In this document: one piece after another, positions 15,634-24,104 of the stretch
Numbering within the stretch: position 1 is the stretch's first letter
Layout of the letters: each line of letters begins with the position of its first letter
NCBI RefSeq assembly: GCF_005280655.1
Contig: NZ_CP040058.1
Location: 2,518,001-2,582,000 of the forward strand
Direction of reading: 5' to 3'
Source: Anaerostipes rhamnosivorans
GTDB lineage: Bacteria; Bacillota; Clostridia; Lachnospirales; Lachnospiraceae
DNA length: 64,000 bases
Notes under the pieces: generated by a model
Databases searched by the model: none
Told to the model about the DNA's origin: nothing
Seen by the model: only the letters and a program-made list of their open reading frames with translations
Translations under genes and position numbers: made by a program

Positions 15634-16488
15634 CTAAGCCTTTCCTTCACTTTTCACTACCTTGATCTTTGACTTTACGTATTCCTTGACCATTTCCTTG
15701 CCTGCCTTGTTATACTTTTTCGGATCGATGGCATCTGGCTGTTCCTTTAAAAACCCGGTAACACCCTTTGTAAATGCAATCCTTAAGTCTGTGGCATAAT
15801 TTACTTTGCAGATCCCGCGTCTTACGCAGTCTGCCACCGTTTCATCCGGCACACCGCTGGTCCCATGGAGCACCAGAGGAATGGAGACAACCTCCCTGAT
15901 CTCTGAGAGACGGTCTAAGTCCAGCTTCGGCTCTCCTTTGTAAACCCCGTGGGCCGTCCCGATGGCCACAGCCAGGGAAGTGATGCCTGTCTTCTTGGCA
16001 AATTCCTTGGCTTGCATAGGATCTGTATATCCTCCGTCGCCTCCGTCTAAGTCATCTTCTTTTCCACCGACTTTGCCGAGCTCCGCTTCCACAGATATAC
16101 CGGAAGGGGCACAGGCATCCGCCACTGACTTGGTGAGCCTGATATTCTCCTCAAAGGATTCATGAGAGCCGTCAATCATGATGGATGTATATCCGGTCCT
16201 CAAAGCCTGCATGGCCAGCGCGAAGCTGTCTCCGTGGTCTAAGTGCATGGCGATCGGTACACTAGCACGCTGCGCCGCCGCTCTTACGTTGGCCAGAAAG
16301 TAATCCAGGCCTGCATATTTCACCGTGGACGGCGTGGTCTGCATGATCACCGGAGATTTTAACTCTTCTGCGGCTTCCATGACCGCCATGACCATTTCCA
16401 TATTTTCTACATTAAATGCACCTACCGCATAACCGCCCGCCTGGGCACGAAGAAGCATTTGTTCGGTTGTCACTAATGGCATATTCAT
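15634..16488 (-). CDS. gatY: Class II tagatose-1,6-bisphosphate aldolase
   Basis: 284 aa. It cleaves tagatose 1,6-bisphosphate to DHAP and glyceraldehyde 3-phosphate. Zn-site motifs: MHLDHGDSF near residue 82, EAELGKVGG near 135, AVAIGTAHGVYKG near 180 and LHGTSGVPD near 208; the final KVNYATDLR is typical. E. coli GatY needs GatZ for full activity and no gatZ is present here, so this enzyme likely works alone, as in Gram-positives. It sits between EIIC and GatD. Confidence 0.9.
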   Translation of the reverse strand: MNMPLVTTEQMLLRAQAGGYAVGAFNVENMEMVMAVMEAAEELKSPVIMQTTPSTVKYAGLDYFLANVRAAAQRASVPIAMHLDHGDSFALAMQALRTGYTSIMIDGSHESFEENIRLTKSVADACAPSGISVEAELGKVGGKEDDLDGGDGGYTDPMQAKEFAKKTGITSLAVAIGTAHGVYKGEPKLDLDRLSEIREVVSIPLVLHGTSGVPDETVADCVRRGICKVNYATDLRIAFTKGVTGFLKEQPDAIDPKKYNKAGKEMVKEYVKSKIKVVKSEGKA

Positions 16489-16542
16489 TCCTCCTGAAAT
16501 TTTGATAAAGCCGGAGCGGGCTTTTCGGCCCGCTCACTGTGA

Positions 16543-17895
16543 TTAATCTTCTTTTAAAGCTGCCGCTCTTGCTTTGGATGTTCTTACGGTGAACACAAGA
16601 CAGATGGCATAAATCACTGCGATCATCGCAAGACCTGCAAGATTCTCCCGTGTAAAGATCTGCGTAAACATATAAGTGATCGGTGAGCCTCCCTGGTCAA
16701 GGGCCGCAATCTGTGATGCCCCCTTGGTTAAGTTGACAGACTTAGCCAGCGCTGTGGTCCAAGGAATTGCCTGGTTTGCGATCCAGATGGTCACATACAT
16801 GATCACAGATCCAGAGATTAATGTGCGGAACAGGTTTCCTTTGTGCACTGCAACGGCAATGGCGATAAAGAATCCAATGGTCGCCAGATCACCAAACGGA
16901 AGAATGACATTTCCCGGCACGATGATCGCAATAAGAATGGTCAGAGGGATGAAGATCAGGCCTGCGGTCACTACCTGGGCATCTCCCAAAAGGATTGCCG
17001 GGTCCAGTCCGATGTAAAATTCTGCGTCTCCGGACCGTTTTGTGAGAATCTCTTTCATTCGCTCAGAGAGAGGCATCAGTCCTTCCATGATACATTTAGT
17101 GATTTTCGGCATCAGCACCATAACTGCGGACATCTTGATTCCCAGCTGGAGTGCCGCCTGAAAATTATATCCTGCAAGTGCTCCCACCAGCGTTCCCAAA
17201 AGGCCGCCGATGACGATAGGTTCTCCGAGGACTCCGACTTTTTCCTGCAGTTTGTCTGCAGTGAGGTTGATCTTATTGAGTCCCGGAATTTTTTCAATGA
17301 TGGCGTCAATAGCGCAGGCAAACGGTGCCAGGTACGCGGACGTTCCATGAGGGACTGTAAGTCCTTCCAATTCAAAATAATCTTCCATCAGCGGTGCGTA
17401 TAAATCACCAAACTTGTATGTAAAAACCGCATGGACCACTACCCCTAAAATTCCGATGGCAAAGTTCCCTGTCACCGCATAAGCGATGGCACCGGTAAAC
17501 GTCATATGCCAGATGTTCCAGATGTCAATATTTACGGTTTTTGTCAACTTCAGTACGATCATGACCACATTGACCAGGATCGCTACCGGGATTGCAACAG
17601 TTGCGATTCCGGAAGCCCAGGTGATCGGCGACATTCCCGGCCATCCTACATCCACGACACTCATGTGCAGCCCAAAGGTTTCTGACATTGCCTTTGCCGC
17701 AGGGCCTAAGTTAGCATTCATCATATCAACGATCAGGCCAAGCCCCACGAATCCGACACCGACCATCAGTCCGGCACGCACAGCCTTTCTTATTTTAACT
17801 CCTACAATAATACTCAGTATCGCAATGACCAAAGGCAGCATAACCGATGCTCCCATGTCAATCACATAATTAATTGCCTCTCCAAAAATACCCAT
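16543..17895 (-). CDS. gatC: PTS galactitol transporter subunit EIIC
   Basis: 450 aa polytopic membrane protein of the EIIC-GAT family (galactitol, arabitol and related polyols). Many hydrophobic helices; N-terminal MLPLVIAILSIIVGVKIRKAVRAGLMVGVGFVGLGLIV is characteristic, and the conserved loop FELEGLTVPHGTSAYLAPFACAID lies mid-protein. It transports the polyol while EIIB phosphorylates it. The gene follows EIIB by 24 bp. Do not confuse it with amidotransferase gatC at 34901-35194. Confidence 0.92.
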   Translation of the reverse strand: MGIFGEAINYVIDMGASVMLPLVIAILSIIVGVKIRKAVRAGLMVGVGFVGLGLIVDMMNANLGPAAKAMSETFGLHMSVVDVGWPGMSPITWASGIATVAIPVAILVNVVMIVLKLTKTVNIDIWNIWHMTFTGAIAYAVTGNFAIGILGVVVHAVFTYKFGDLYAPLMEDYFELEGLTVPHGTSAYLAPFACAIDAIIEKIPGLNKINLTADKLQEKVGVLGEPIVIGGLLGTLVGALAGYNFQAALQLGIKMSAVMVLMPKITKCIMEGLMPLSERMKEILTKRSGDAEFYIGLDPAILLGDAQVVTAGLIFIPLTILIAIIVPGNVILPFGDLATIGFFIAIAVAVHKGNLFRTLISGSVIMYVTIWIANQAIPWTTALAKSVNLTKGASQIAALDQGGSPITYMFTQIFTRENLAGLAMIAVIYAICLVFTVRTSKARAAALKED

Positions 17896-17919
17896 TGTTC
17901 TCCTCCTTGAATTTTCCTT

Positions 17920-18198
17920 TTATTTATTCAGCACTTCCAGGATCTTTTCTTTCGTCTTATCCACTCCGATTCCTGAGATAAACGGCATTCCCGTAATCAA
18001 CGGCGCACCATAATCTCTCTTTACTTTGGATGTAGTCACAATCAGGTCTGCCGGAAGATTGGATTCAATCTCTGAGATCCTCACCTGTGCGATCTCTATA
18101 TCAATTCCGTTCTCTTTTGCCAGGTCTACCACCGCGTTTGCTGCCACTGTTGATGTTGCCACTGCTCCTCCGCATGCTACGATTACTTTCTTCTTCAT
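17920..18198 (-). CDS. gatB: PTS galactitol transporter subunit EIIB
   Basis: 92 aa cytosolic EIIB-GAT. The phosphocysteine is in the N-terminal P-loop-like VIVACGGAVATSTVAANAV (Cys9). The end GVDKTKEKILEVLNK fits the family length. The start overlaps the EIIA stop by 4 bp, implying translational coupling. It carries phosphate from GatA to galactitol bound by EIIC. Confidence 0.92.
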   Translation of the reverse strand: MKKKVIVACGGAVATSTVAANAVVDLAKENGIDIEIAQVRISEIESNLPADLIVTTSKVKRDYGAPLITGMPFISGIGVDKTKEKILEVLNK

Positions 18199-18659
18199 AA
18201 TGAACTCTCCTTTTCTTTGATGATATTTATAATTTCTGCCGGGGTTTCTGCTAAGCTCAGCTGTTCTAATACATCCAAGTCTCTCAGAATCCCCAAAATT
18301 GCCTGAAGTAATTCCAGATGCCCTTTTTCGTCCACCGCCAGCATAAAGATGACCCGGACGTCCACTGTCTCGTCGTCTGTCCCCATCTGTACAAAGGATA
18401 CTGGCTGTTTTGTGGTTACGATGGCGATCCCTTTCTTGTTTACATGGCTGATGTCCGTGTGGGGAATGGCAACCCCTGCTCCTCCCATGTCCACACCGGT
18501 GGGAAAATCCTGCTCTCTCTTTTTCAGTGCATCCACATAGCTGTCTTTGCAGTAGCCGAGAGCATGAAGCTTCCCTCCCGCTGCCTCAAATATTTCACCG
18601 CTGTCCTTTGCGTCCAGTCCGGTCAAAATCAATTCTTCTTTTAATTGTTCCCAAACCAT
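18195..18659 (-). CDS. gatA: PTS galactitol transporter subunit EIIA
   Basis: 154 aa EIIA of the fructose/mannitol (EIIA_2) fold. The phospho-acceptor His is in GVAIPHTDISHVNKKGIAIV near residue 66. It receives phosphate from HPr. It is directly downstream of the PRD regulator (3 bp) and overlaps gatB. Confidence 0.92.
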   Translation of the reverse strand: MVWEQLKEELILTGLDAKDSGEIFEAAGGKLHALGYCKDSYVDALKKREQDFPTGVDMGGAGVAIPHTDISHVNKKGIAIVTTKQPVSFVQMGTDDETVDVRVIFMLAVDEKGHLELLQAILGILRDLDVLEQLSLAETPAEIINIIKEKESSL

Positions 18660-18662
18660 GAT

Positions 18663-20753
18663 CTACTCCTTTATTCTATGTTCATAAGTTTTAATGATCT
18701 TTGCTGTCTCTCTGGCGCTCTTTGCACCCAATAGTTCTTCCTTGAACCGTTCATTTGTAAGCATATTGACCAGATGGAAAAATGCTTTCATATGCTTTTT
18801 GTGATCGACTGTGCTGAGGCAGCAGAAAAATCTCACTTCCTCCCGGTCTCCGTCCTCATCCTCGATGATAACAGGAGTTTTAAGCCTGATCAGGTTCATC
18901 CCGACTTTTTGGCTGCCCGCCTCAAATCCTTCATGGGGCAGGGCAAAACCTTTGGATATGACAATGTAGCTTCCATTTTCCAGCACATTCTGGATCATGG
19001 CGTCCACATAACGGTCTTCGATAAATCCTTTTTCCAGCAGCGGAGCCGCCGACTTATGAATGGCATCCTTCCAGTCACTGCATTCGATGTCCAGCTGTAT
19101 GTTCCCTTCTCTCAAAAGTTCGCACAAAAGCGGTTCTCGGTACTCATCATATGGCTCCTCAAAATATTCATATACGGTTTTTGATATATCCCTGAAGAGA
19201 TCCGAATCCTTCACCAAGGGTTTTAAAAGAGCCAGGAGCTCTGCCGGATTATTCTCTTTTTCCTGTACCTTCTTCGTTGGAATCCCCTGTTTTCCCTGCA
19301 GAAGCTCTATCTTTTTGTTTACTCTCAGATAATCTTCATCGGAAAACATTGGTGTCACCAGCACATATTCTCCCTCATAATCCTTCAGAGGAATGGTAGA
19401 CACGATCATATCAATGCTCTGGTGGCCGCTTTTTTTCAGATCATGGGCAGATACCACATCGACGATATGGAAATCAAACCGGTTCTTCATCTTGGCCAGC
19501 AGCAGCTGTGATGTGCCCACGCCTCCGTTGCAGACGATGACAACGCGGAAGTCGATCTCTTTCTTTTTTCTGCGTTCCAGCGCCGCACTGATATGAATGA
19601 CAATATAATCGATCTCGATTTCTGAGATCTTTCTCCCCACAAAACGCTCCAGCATTTCCAAATGCTTGGAAGCTGCCAAAAGCACTGTTTGGTTTTGTTC
19701 CACAATCTCCTTCAGGAAATCATCCCGCTGGGTGATATTAAATTCTTTTGTAAATATGGATTCCAGATGATTCACCAGATTCTCGTAAAATACAAAATCC
19801 TTGTTTAAATCCACATGCAGTTCATTGGATACTTGTTCGATAAACTTTCTCGTGATCAGCTGGAGACCGATGATCCTCTGGTTTCTGCTCGTCTTTTTTA
19901 TATAGCTTAGGCTGTCAAGAATATCACTGAGAAGCTCTGTCTCGCCTTCACTTTCCGAGAAATCCCAATACTGGGATACATACTTTAAAATGTCTCCCGC
20001 CATTTCATACTTGCTCTTTTTCATCCCTGTGGTGCATGTAATCTGTCTTCCCTGCTTTACTCTCTGAATCATAATCATCAGATACTGAAGCAGATAGTCA
20101 AAGGAAGCGTCTGTCAGGAAACGTCCGTGGGCATGTTCCTGTTCATTGATGATCTTCTGTAAATTCTGCCTGTCTTCTTTTTTCAAACGGCATCCCACAT
20201 TTAAGCCCCGTATGAAGGTCTGTACCACACTCCCCTCCGCGTCAAAACCGCCTCCCTGGCTCAGGAGCTTCAGCAGACAGGCCCTCTTTGCACTCTCATC
20301 TCCTGAGAGCACCAGGCCTTTGTTGGAATGGGATTCTACTGTCAGATTTTCAGCCAAAAGCATCTGTTTGACACTGTCCAGATCATTGATCACGGTTGCC
20401 CTGCTCACGTACAAAAGCTCAGCGATCTCCGATAATGTCACATGTCCCTCAGCCTGGATCAGGATCGCTGCGGTCAGCGTTTTCCTTTCTCCTTTTGAGA
20501 GCCTGTAAGTGTAGAAGTCATTCTGGCGAAACAGCTTGGCCGCCTCCTCAATGTCAGCCTCCACAAGAAGCAGGCCGTTGCTCCCGAACTTAATCACAGA
20601 AATATGATGCTGTTCCAAAATGTCATTGACATCATTGATATCATTTCTGATGGTCCGCTCCGAAACCTGAAACTTCTCTGCCAGCTCTGAAATCCGGAAA
20701 CTCTTATCCGCATCCATAAGGCCGAGCAAAATCTCTCTTGATCTTTTGTTCAT
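18663..20753 (-). CDS. PRD-containing PTS-responsive transcriptional activator (MtlR/LicR type)
   Basis: 696 aa from the ATG at 20753, preferred because SD GGAGGG lies 6 bp upstream; an ATG at 20777 has none. Domains in order: HTH_11 and Mga-type HTH (about 1-150, FQVSERTIRNDINDVNDIL and LYVSRATVINDLDSV), PRD1 and PRD2 (about 180-400), EIIB-Gat-like domain with Cys in VIVCNGGVGTSQLLL (about 405), and EIIA_2-like domain with His in GFALPHEGFEAGSQK (about 610). Phosphorylation of these domains by HPr and EII proteins sets activity. It is the first gene of the galactitol operon, so it controls the operon and itself. Confidence 0.9.
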   Translation of the reverse strand: MNKRSREILLGLMDADKSFRISELAEKFQVSERTIRNDINDVNDILEQHHISVIKFGSNGLLLVEADIEEAAKLFRQNDFYTYRLSKGERKTLTAAILIQAEGHVTLSEIAELLYVSRATVINDLDSVKQMLLAENLTVESHSNKGLVLSGDESAKRACLLKLLSQGGGFDAEGSVVQTFIRGLNVGCRLKKEDRQNLQKIINEQEHAHGRFLTDASFDYLLQYLMIMIQRVKQGRQITCTTGMKKSKYEMAGDILKYVSQYWDFSESEGETELLSDILDSLSYIKKTSRNQRIIGLQLITRKFIEQVSNELHVDLNKDFVFYENLVNHLESIFTKEFNITQRDDFLKEIVEQNQTVLLAASKHLEMLERFVGRKISEIEIDYIVIHISAALERRKKKEIDFRVVIVCNGGVGTSQLLLAKMKNRFDFHIVDVVSAHDLKKSGHQSIDMIVSTIPLKDYEGEYVLVTPMFSDEDYLRVNKKIELLQGKQGIPTKKVQEKENNPAELLALLKPLVKDSDLFRDISKTVYEYFEEPYDEYREPLLCELLREGNIQLDIECSDWKDAIHKSAAPLLEKGFIEDRYVDAMIQNVLENGSYIVISKGFALPHEGFEAGSQKVGMNLIRLKTPVIIEDEDGDREEVRFFCCLSTVDHKKHMKAFFHLVNMLTNERFKEELLGAKSARETAKIIKTYEHRIKE

Positions 20754-20844
20754 TTTTATCCCTCCGTTGCTATGCATTTACTATATCATCCTTGTATTTT
20801 AGAAAACAGTCAAAAGGATTTCTGGTATTTTTGCAAAAAAATAA

Positions 20845-20890
20845 ACAGGTCTAAAACCTTTCCATAGATTTTGAAAAGTTTTAGACCTGT
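20845..20890 (-). terminator. Intrinsic terminator of the YjjG-type HAD gene
   Basis: Perfect 13-bp stem ACAGGTCTAAAAC (20845-20857) with its complement 20878-20890; on the minus strand it is followed by TTTATTTTTTT. It insulates the galactitol operon. A TTGACT hexamer 40 bp downstream is a possible -35 for the operon, but the spacing to TATAGT (22 bp) is non-standard, as expected for an activator-dependent promoter. Confidence 0.8.
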
Positions 20891-20893
20891 CTT

Positions 20894-21595
20894 TTATCCC
20901 AAAAGCTTTTGAAGCAGCTGATACAGTTCCTCATCAGAGCCGGCACAGTAATCCGGCCTAACTACTGACGGCGGATATGGATGCTTCCTCCGGTTCACCC
21001 ATATGGAATGAAGCCCTGCACCTTTGGCTCCTTCTACATCGTTACGAAAAGAATCTCCCACATACCAGACCGAGTCCTTTTGAACCTTCATCTTTTCACA
21101 GGCGTACAGAAAAATTCTTTTGTCAGGTTTCGCCGTTCCTATATCTCCCGATACAAAAATAGTTTCCTTTAAAAACCATTCTTGAAGCCCCAGCGTCTCT
21201 ATTTTCTCCCACTGATGTCCGGACGGTCCATTGGTTATCACTCCGATGGGGACTCTCGCCCGGCAGTATGACAGGATCTCTTTCATAACATCAGAGACCG
21301 TGATCTGTTTTTGATGCTCCGCGTACAGATGCTGGAATTTAAGCCCCGTTTCGTCTGAAATCTGGATATCAAACTCCTCCAGTGCCTTTCTGATCCTGTA
21401 AATATACATCTCATCCATTGTCATCTGCCCACTCTGGGACTGTTCAAATGATTCATCGCTGTATTTTCTGCTCAATGCAAACAATTGCCTCATATCGATC
21501 TTGTATTTTTCGTTAAACAGCTGCCGGTATGCCCTCTCAAACGGAGTCTGCTGGTCATACAGTGTATCATCCACATCAAATAAAACTGCATCCAT
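20894..21595 (-). CDS. HAD-superfamily hydrolase (YjjG/YfnB-like)
   Basis: 233 aa from the ATG at 21595 (purine-rich AGGGGGAAG upstream; an earlier ATG at 21634 adds an atypical extension). Motif I DVDDTLYDQQTPFERA, the cap QLFNEKYKIDMRQLF, motif II VITNGPSGHQWEKIETLG, motif III AKPDKRIF and motif IV YVGDSFRNDVEGAKGAGL. Relatives are pyrimidine-nucleotide phosphatases (house-cleaning). Monocistronic between two terminator regions. Confidence 0.82.
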   Translation of the reverse strand: MDAVLFDVDDTLYDQQTPFERAYRQLFNEKYKIDMRQLFALSRKYSDESFEQSQSGQMTMDEMYIYRIRKALEEFDIQISDETGLKFQHLYAEHQKQITVSDVMKEILSYCRARVPIGVITNGPSGHQWEKIETLGLQEWFLKETIFVSGDIGTAKPDKRIFLYACEKMKVQKDSVWYVGDSFRNDVEGAKGAGLHSIWVNRRKHPYPPSVVRPDYCAGSDEELYQLLQKLLG

Positions 21596-21773
21596 GTCTC
21601 TCTTCCCCCTGTGAATTATGTACTTTTGTATCATTTAAGAAGATTATAACACAAACCAACTTCCCGCAAATGCATCTGCGGCCACAAAAAATCAATAAAA
21701 CAGCTTTCAGCTTCTTGTGTTTTTTGATTTTTCCCGGTATCATAACGGTGATATCCTTAAGTTTTTTCTTCAT
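21576..21773 (-). CDS. Possible small basic protein (doubtful)
   Basis: 65 aa frame starting MKKKLKDITVMIPGKIKKHKK, with SD AGGGAGG 9 bp before the ATG. It overlaps the start of the HAD gene by 20 bp. Lys-rich N-terminus then a short hydrophobic stretch; no family recognised. It may be only a leader region of the HAD transcript. Confidence 0.25.
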   Translation of the reverse strand: MKKKLKDITVMIPGKIKKHKKLKAVLLIFCGRRCICGKLVCVIIFLNDTKVHNSQGEERHGCSFI

Positions 21774-21879
21774 TTAGATGAGCCTCCCTATTCTTCTTGA
21801 GGTTTCCGTTTTAGGATGTCACAATTTTTTATAGATTCATTGTACACCTCCATAAAAACCGGAAAGGAAACTACACCAT

Positions 21880-22803
21880 ATGAATTGGGATGGAAAACGC
21901 TATTACTCTTTAGATTTCTATTTAAAACAAACGTTTGGAGAGAAAATATACAAGATTTCTTTAGACGGAGGCTTTACCTGTCCAAACCGGGACGGTACTC
22001 TCGGAACCCGCGGCTGCATTTTCTGCAGTGAGGGGGGATCAGGAGATTTTGCCTCTGATCGGGCCCTCACAGTGACAGAACAGATTGAAGATGGCATCCG
22101 GCTAATAGAAGGAAAATCCAATGCTCAAAGATTTATCGCTTATTTCCAGGCATTTACCAATACCTATGCCCCTGTGGAACGATTAAACAGGCTGTACCGT
22201 GAAGCAATCCAGGATGAAAGGATCGCCGCACTTTCCATTGGTACAAGGCCGGACTGCCTGCCGCCTGAGGTTCTGGAACTTCTCAGGGAATTAAACCATA
22301 TCAAACCAGTCTTCGTAGAACTGGGACTCCAAACCATCCACGAAGAGACCGCCGGATTGATCCGCAGAGGATATCCCCTCTCCTGTTTTGATCATGCAGT
22401 AAAAGATCTCCATGAAAGAGGGATCAATACGGTAGTCCATTTGATCCTCGGCCTTCCTGGAGAAACGGAAGAAATGATGCTTAAATCCGTGCGATACTTA
22501 AACAGCCTCCCTGTGGACGGCCTGAAACTTTCCCTTCTCCACGTCCTTCATCATACGGATCTGGGTGAGCTTTATAAAAAGCAGCCGTTTCCTGTGTATG
22601 AACTTGACGATTATGTCAGCTTGGTCATTCGCTGCTTGGAAGAACTGAGGGAGGACATTGTCATTCACCGGCTTACGGGCGATGGTCCCAGAGATCTTTT
22701 GATCGCTCCCCGCTGGACTCTCCATAAACGCAAAGTCTTAAATGAGATTGCCAAACGCATGAAACAAGAGGACAGCTGGCAGGGTAAGAATCAAAGTTCC
22801 TAA
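21880..22803 (+). CDS. TIGR01212-family radical SAM protein (YtqA-like)
   Basis: 307 aa. The radical SAM cysteines lie in FTCPNRDGTLGTRGCIFCSEGGSGDF near residues 31-55, a spacing typical of the YtqA/YhcC group. Also seen: FQAFTNTYAP, ALSIGTRPDCLP and GLQTIHEETAGLIRRGY. In E. coli YhcC is linked to tRNA or sulfur metabolism; the reaction is not established. SD GGAAAGGAAA lies about 12 bp upstream. A single gene, with a strong terminator after it. Confidence 0.85.
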   Translation: MNWDGKRYYSLDFYLKQTFGEKIYKISLDGGFTCPNRDGTLGTRGCIFCSEGGSGDFASDRALTVTEQIEDGIRLIEGKSNAQRFIAYFQAFTNTYAPVERLNRLYREAIQDERIAALSIGTRPDCLPPEVLELLRELNHIKPVFVELGLQTIHEETAGLIRRGYPLSCFDHAVKDLHERGINTVVHLILGLPGETEEMMLKSVRYLNSLPVDGLKLSLLHVLHHTDLGELYKKQPFPVYELDDYVSLVIRCLEELREDIVIHRLTGDGPRDLLIAPRWTLHKRKVLNEIAKRMKQEDSWQGKNQSS

Positions 22804-23032
22804 CGTATTTTATATACATCCTTAAAAAAGCTTGTACCAGGAATTTAAAATCTCGGTACAGGCTTTTTGTTTTAATTATTCTTTTTTTCTTTTTTCCTTC
22901 ATAGCTGTTGTTGTCACACGTGTTATTATTTCCGATCTCAACACCCTTTTTGATCGGGGAGAGCAAAAATCCGATGACCACGCCGAGCCAGAGCCAGAAT
23001 CCGCCGAAGAAAAATGCTTCTTTTTTTGTCAT
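22673..23032 (-). CDS. Small membrane protein, possibly with a spurious C-terminal extension
   Basis: 119 aa frame with an excellent SD (AAAGGAGG, 8 bp spacing) before ATG at 23032. Residues about 7-27 (FFFGGFWLWLGVVIGFLLSP) form one membrane helix, followed by a polar, Asn- and Lys-rich tail. The frame then reads through the bidirectional terminator at 22825-22868 and 130 bp into the 3' end of the radical SAM gene on the other strand. The natural protein is probably only the first 50-60 residues, with a frameshift or degenerate end. No named family. Confidence 0.45.
   Translation of the reverse strand: MTKKEAFFFGGFWLWLGVVIGFLLSPIKKGVEIGNNNTCDNNSYEGKKKKRIIKTKSLYRDFKFLVQAFLRMYIKYVRNFDSYPASCPLVSCVWQSHLRLCVYGESSGERSKDLWDHRP
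22825..22868. terminator. Bidirectional terminator after the TIGR01212 gene
   Basis: 14-bp stem AAAAAGCTTGTACC (22825-22838) paired with 22855-22868 (one G-U), T-rich tails in both directions. Confidence 0.75.
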
Positions 23033-23231
23033 AAAGAGTTCCTCCTTTGCAAATACTCTTATAACTTACTTCTTCATTCTAACAGATATAGGTCCAATTT
23101 CAAGTTTTGTTGGAATGTTTCTGCGTCAAATTTTTTTACAGCAGGGTATCCCTTATGAAATGAAGCTGCCACAGAATAAACCGCTGGCTTATGGCTCTTT
23201 AGATAATAGATACATTTCTTTACGAAGACAC

Positions 23232-23274
23232 AAAAGGCCAGCGCATGTAAACCAATTACATCCACTGACCTTTT
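23232..23274 (-). terminator. Terminator of the HAD-IIA / polyol operon
   Basis: 19-nt arms (23232-23250, 23256-23274) with a 5-nt loop. Two A/C positions on the plus strand become G-U pairs on the minus strand (18 of 19 paired). It lies just after the HAD-IIA stop. Confidence 0.65.
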
Positions 23275-23297
23275 TTACAAGTATTTATTTGCTAAAT

Positions 23298-24092
23298 TTA
23301 CAGAATCTCCGTAATATCAGCCAAGGAATCCACAATCACATCCGGCTTTACGTCACTGTTCTCCACATCCTCCAAGGTACTCTCCCCAGAAAGCACCAGA
23401 ATAGAAGTCACCGGACTTCCGTCTGCCACGGCGATATCTGTATACAGCCTGTCGCCGACGATGGCGATCTCTTCCGGTTTAAAACCTGACTGCTCCACAA
23501 AATAATTCAGGGTATGCTTTGACGGTTTACCGAAAAACTCAGGGAATCTTCCGGTGGACGCCTCAACAAGCTTTGCCATAGAACCGCAGTCCGGAATGAA
23601 GTTTCCTCCCTCCATCGGACAGTTCCAGTCCGGGTTGATGCCGTAATAGGTACAGCCGTTCCTTACATAGTGGCACGCCTTGGAAATCTTCTCATAGGTA
23701 AGCGTGGTATCAAATCCAAGGATCACGATATCCGGGTCTTCCTCAACAAGCGGCATGTCAAACGCTTCAAACTCTTTTAACAGAGAAGGAGTTCCCACTA
23801 CATAGAGGGTCTCTCCCGGATGATGCTTTTTTAAATACTGGATCATCACATGGCTGGATATCATCATCTGATCCGGTGTGATGGAAATGTCCATGCCGGC
23901 AAGTTTGTCTATGTAAGCCTGCTGGCTTTTGGATGAATTATTGGTAAAGAAATAATATTCCCGCCCTGTGTCTTCCACCTTCTTTAAAAAGTCCTGGGTG
24001 AATGGAAACAAGTCATTTCCCAGATAGATCGTCCCGTCCATATCAAGAACAAAACATTTGATATCTTTCACTGCCTGAATATTTTGCTTCAT
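23298..24092 (-). CDS. HAD-IIA family sugar phosphatase (NagD/AraL-like)
   Basis: 264 aa. Motif I FVLDMDGTIYLGNDLFPFT, motif II FFTNNSSKS and motif IV AIVGDRLYTDIAVADGSP are typical NagD-family; the C2 cap lies between them. It probably dephosphorylates small sugar phosphates or polyol phosphates. It is 12 bp downstream of a glycerol-1-phosphate dehydrogenase-like gene, the same pairing as araL-araM in Bacillus subtilis, so it may detoxify or complete conversion of the dehydrogenase product. Last gene of the locus. Confidence 0.85.
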   Translation of the reverse strand: MKQNIQAVKDIKCFVLDMDGTIYLGNDLFPFTQDFLKKVEDTGREYYFFTNNSSKSQQAYIDKLAGMDISITPDQMMISSHVMIQYLKKHHPGETLYVVGTPSLLKEFEAFDMPLVEEDPDIVILGFDTTLTYEKISKACHYVRNGCTYYGINPDWNCPMEGGNFIPDCGSMAKLVEASTGRFPEFFGKPSKHTLNYFVEQSGFKPEEIAIVGDRLYTDIAVADGSPVTSILVLSGESTLEDVENSDVKPDVIVDSLADITEIL

Positions 24093-24104
24093 CTGCTTTT
24101 CTCC

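Noticed and set aside
16543..18659. Interpretation of galactitol gatA/B/C as amidotransferase subunits
   Set aside because: They have PTS phospho-site motifs (Cys9 in EIIB, His in EIIA) and a polytopic EIIC; the amidotransferase genes are at 31980-35194.
23074..23265. 63-codon minus-strand frame
   Set aside because: It starts inside the terminator of the HAD-IIA transcript and has no SD.
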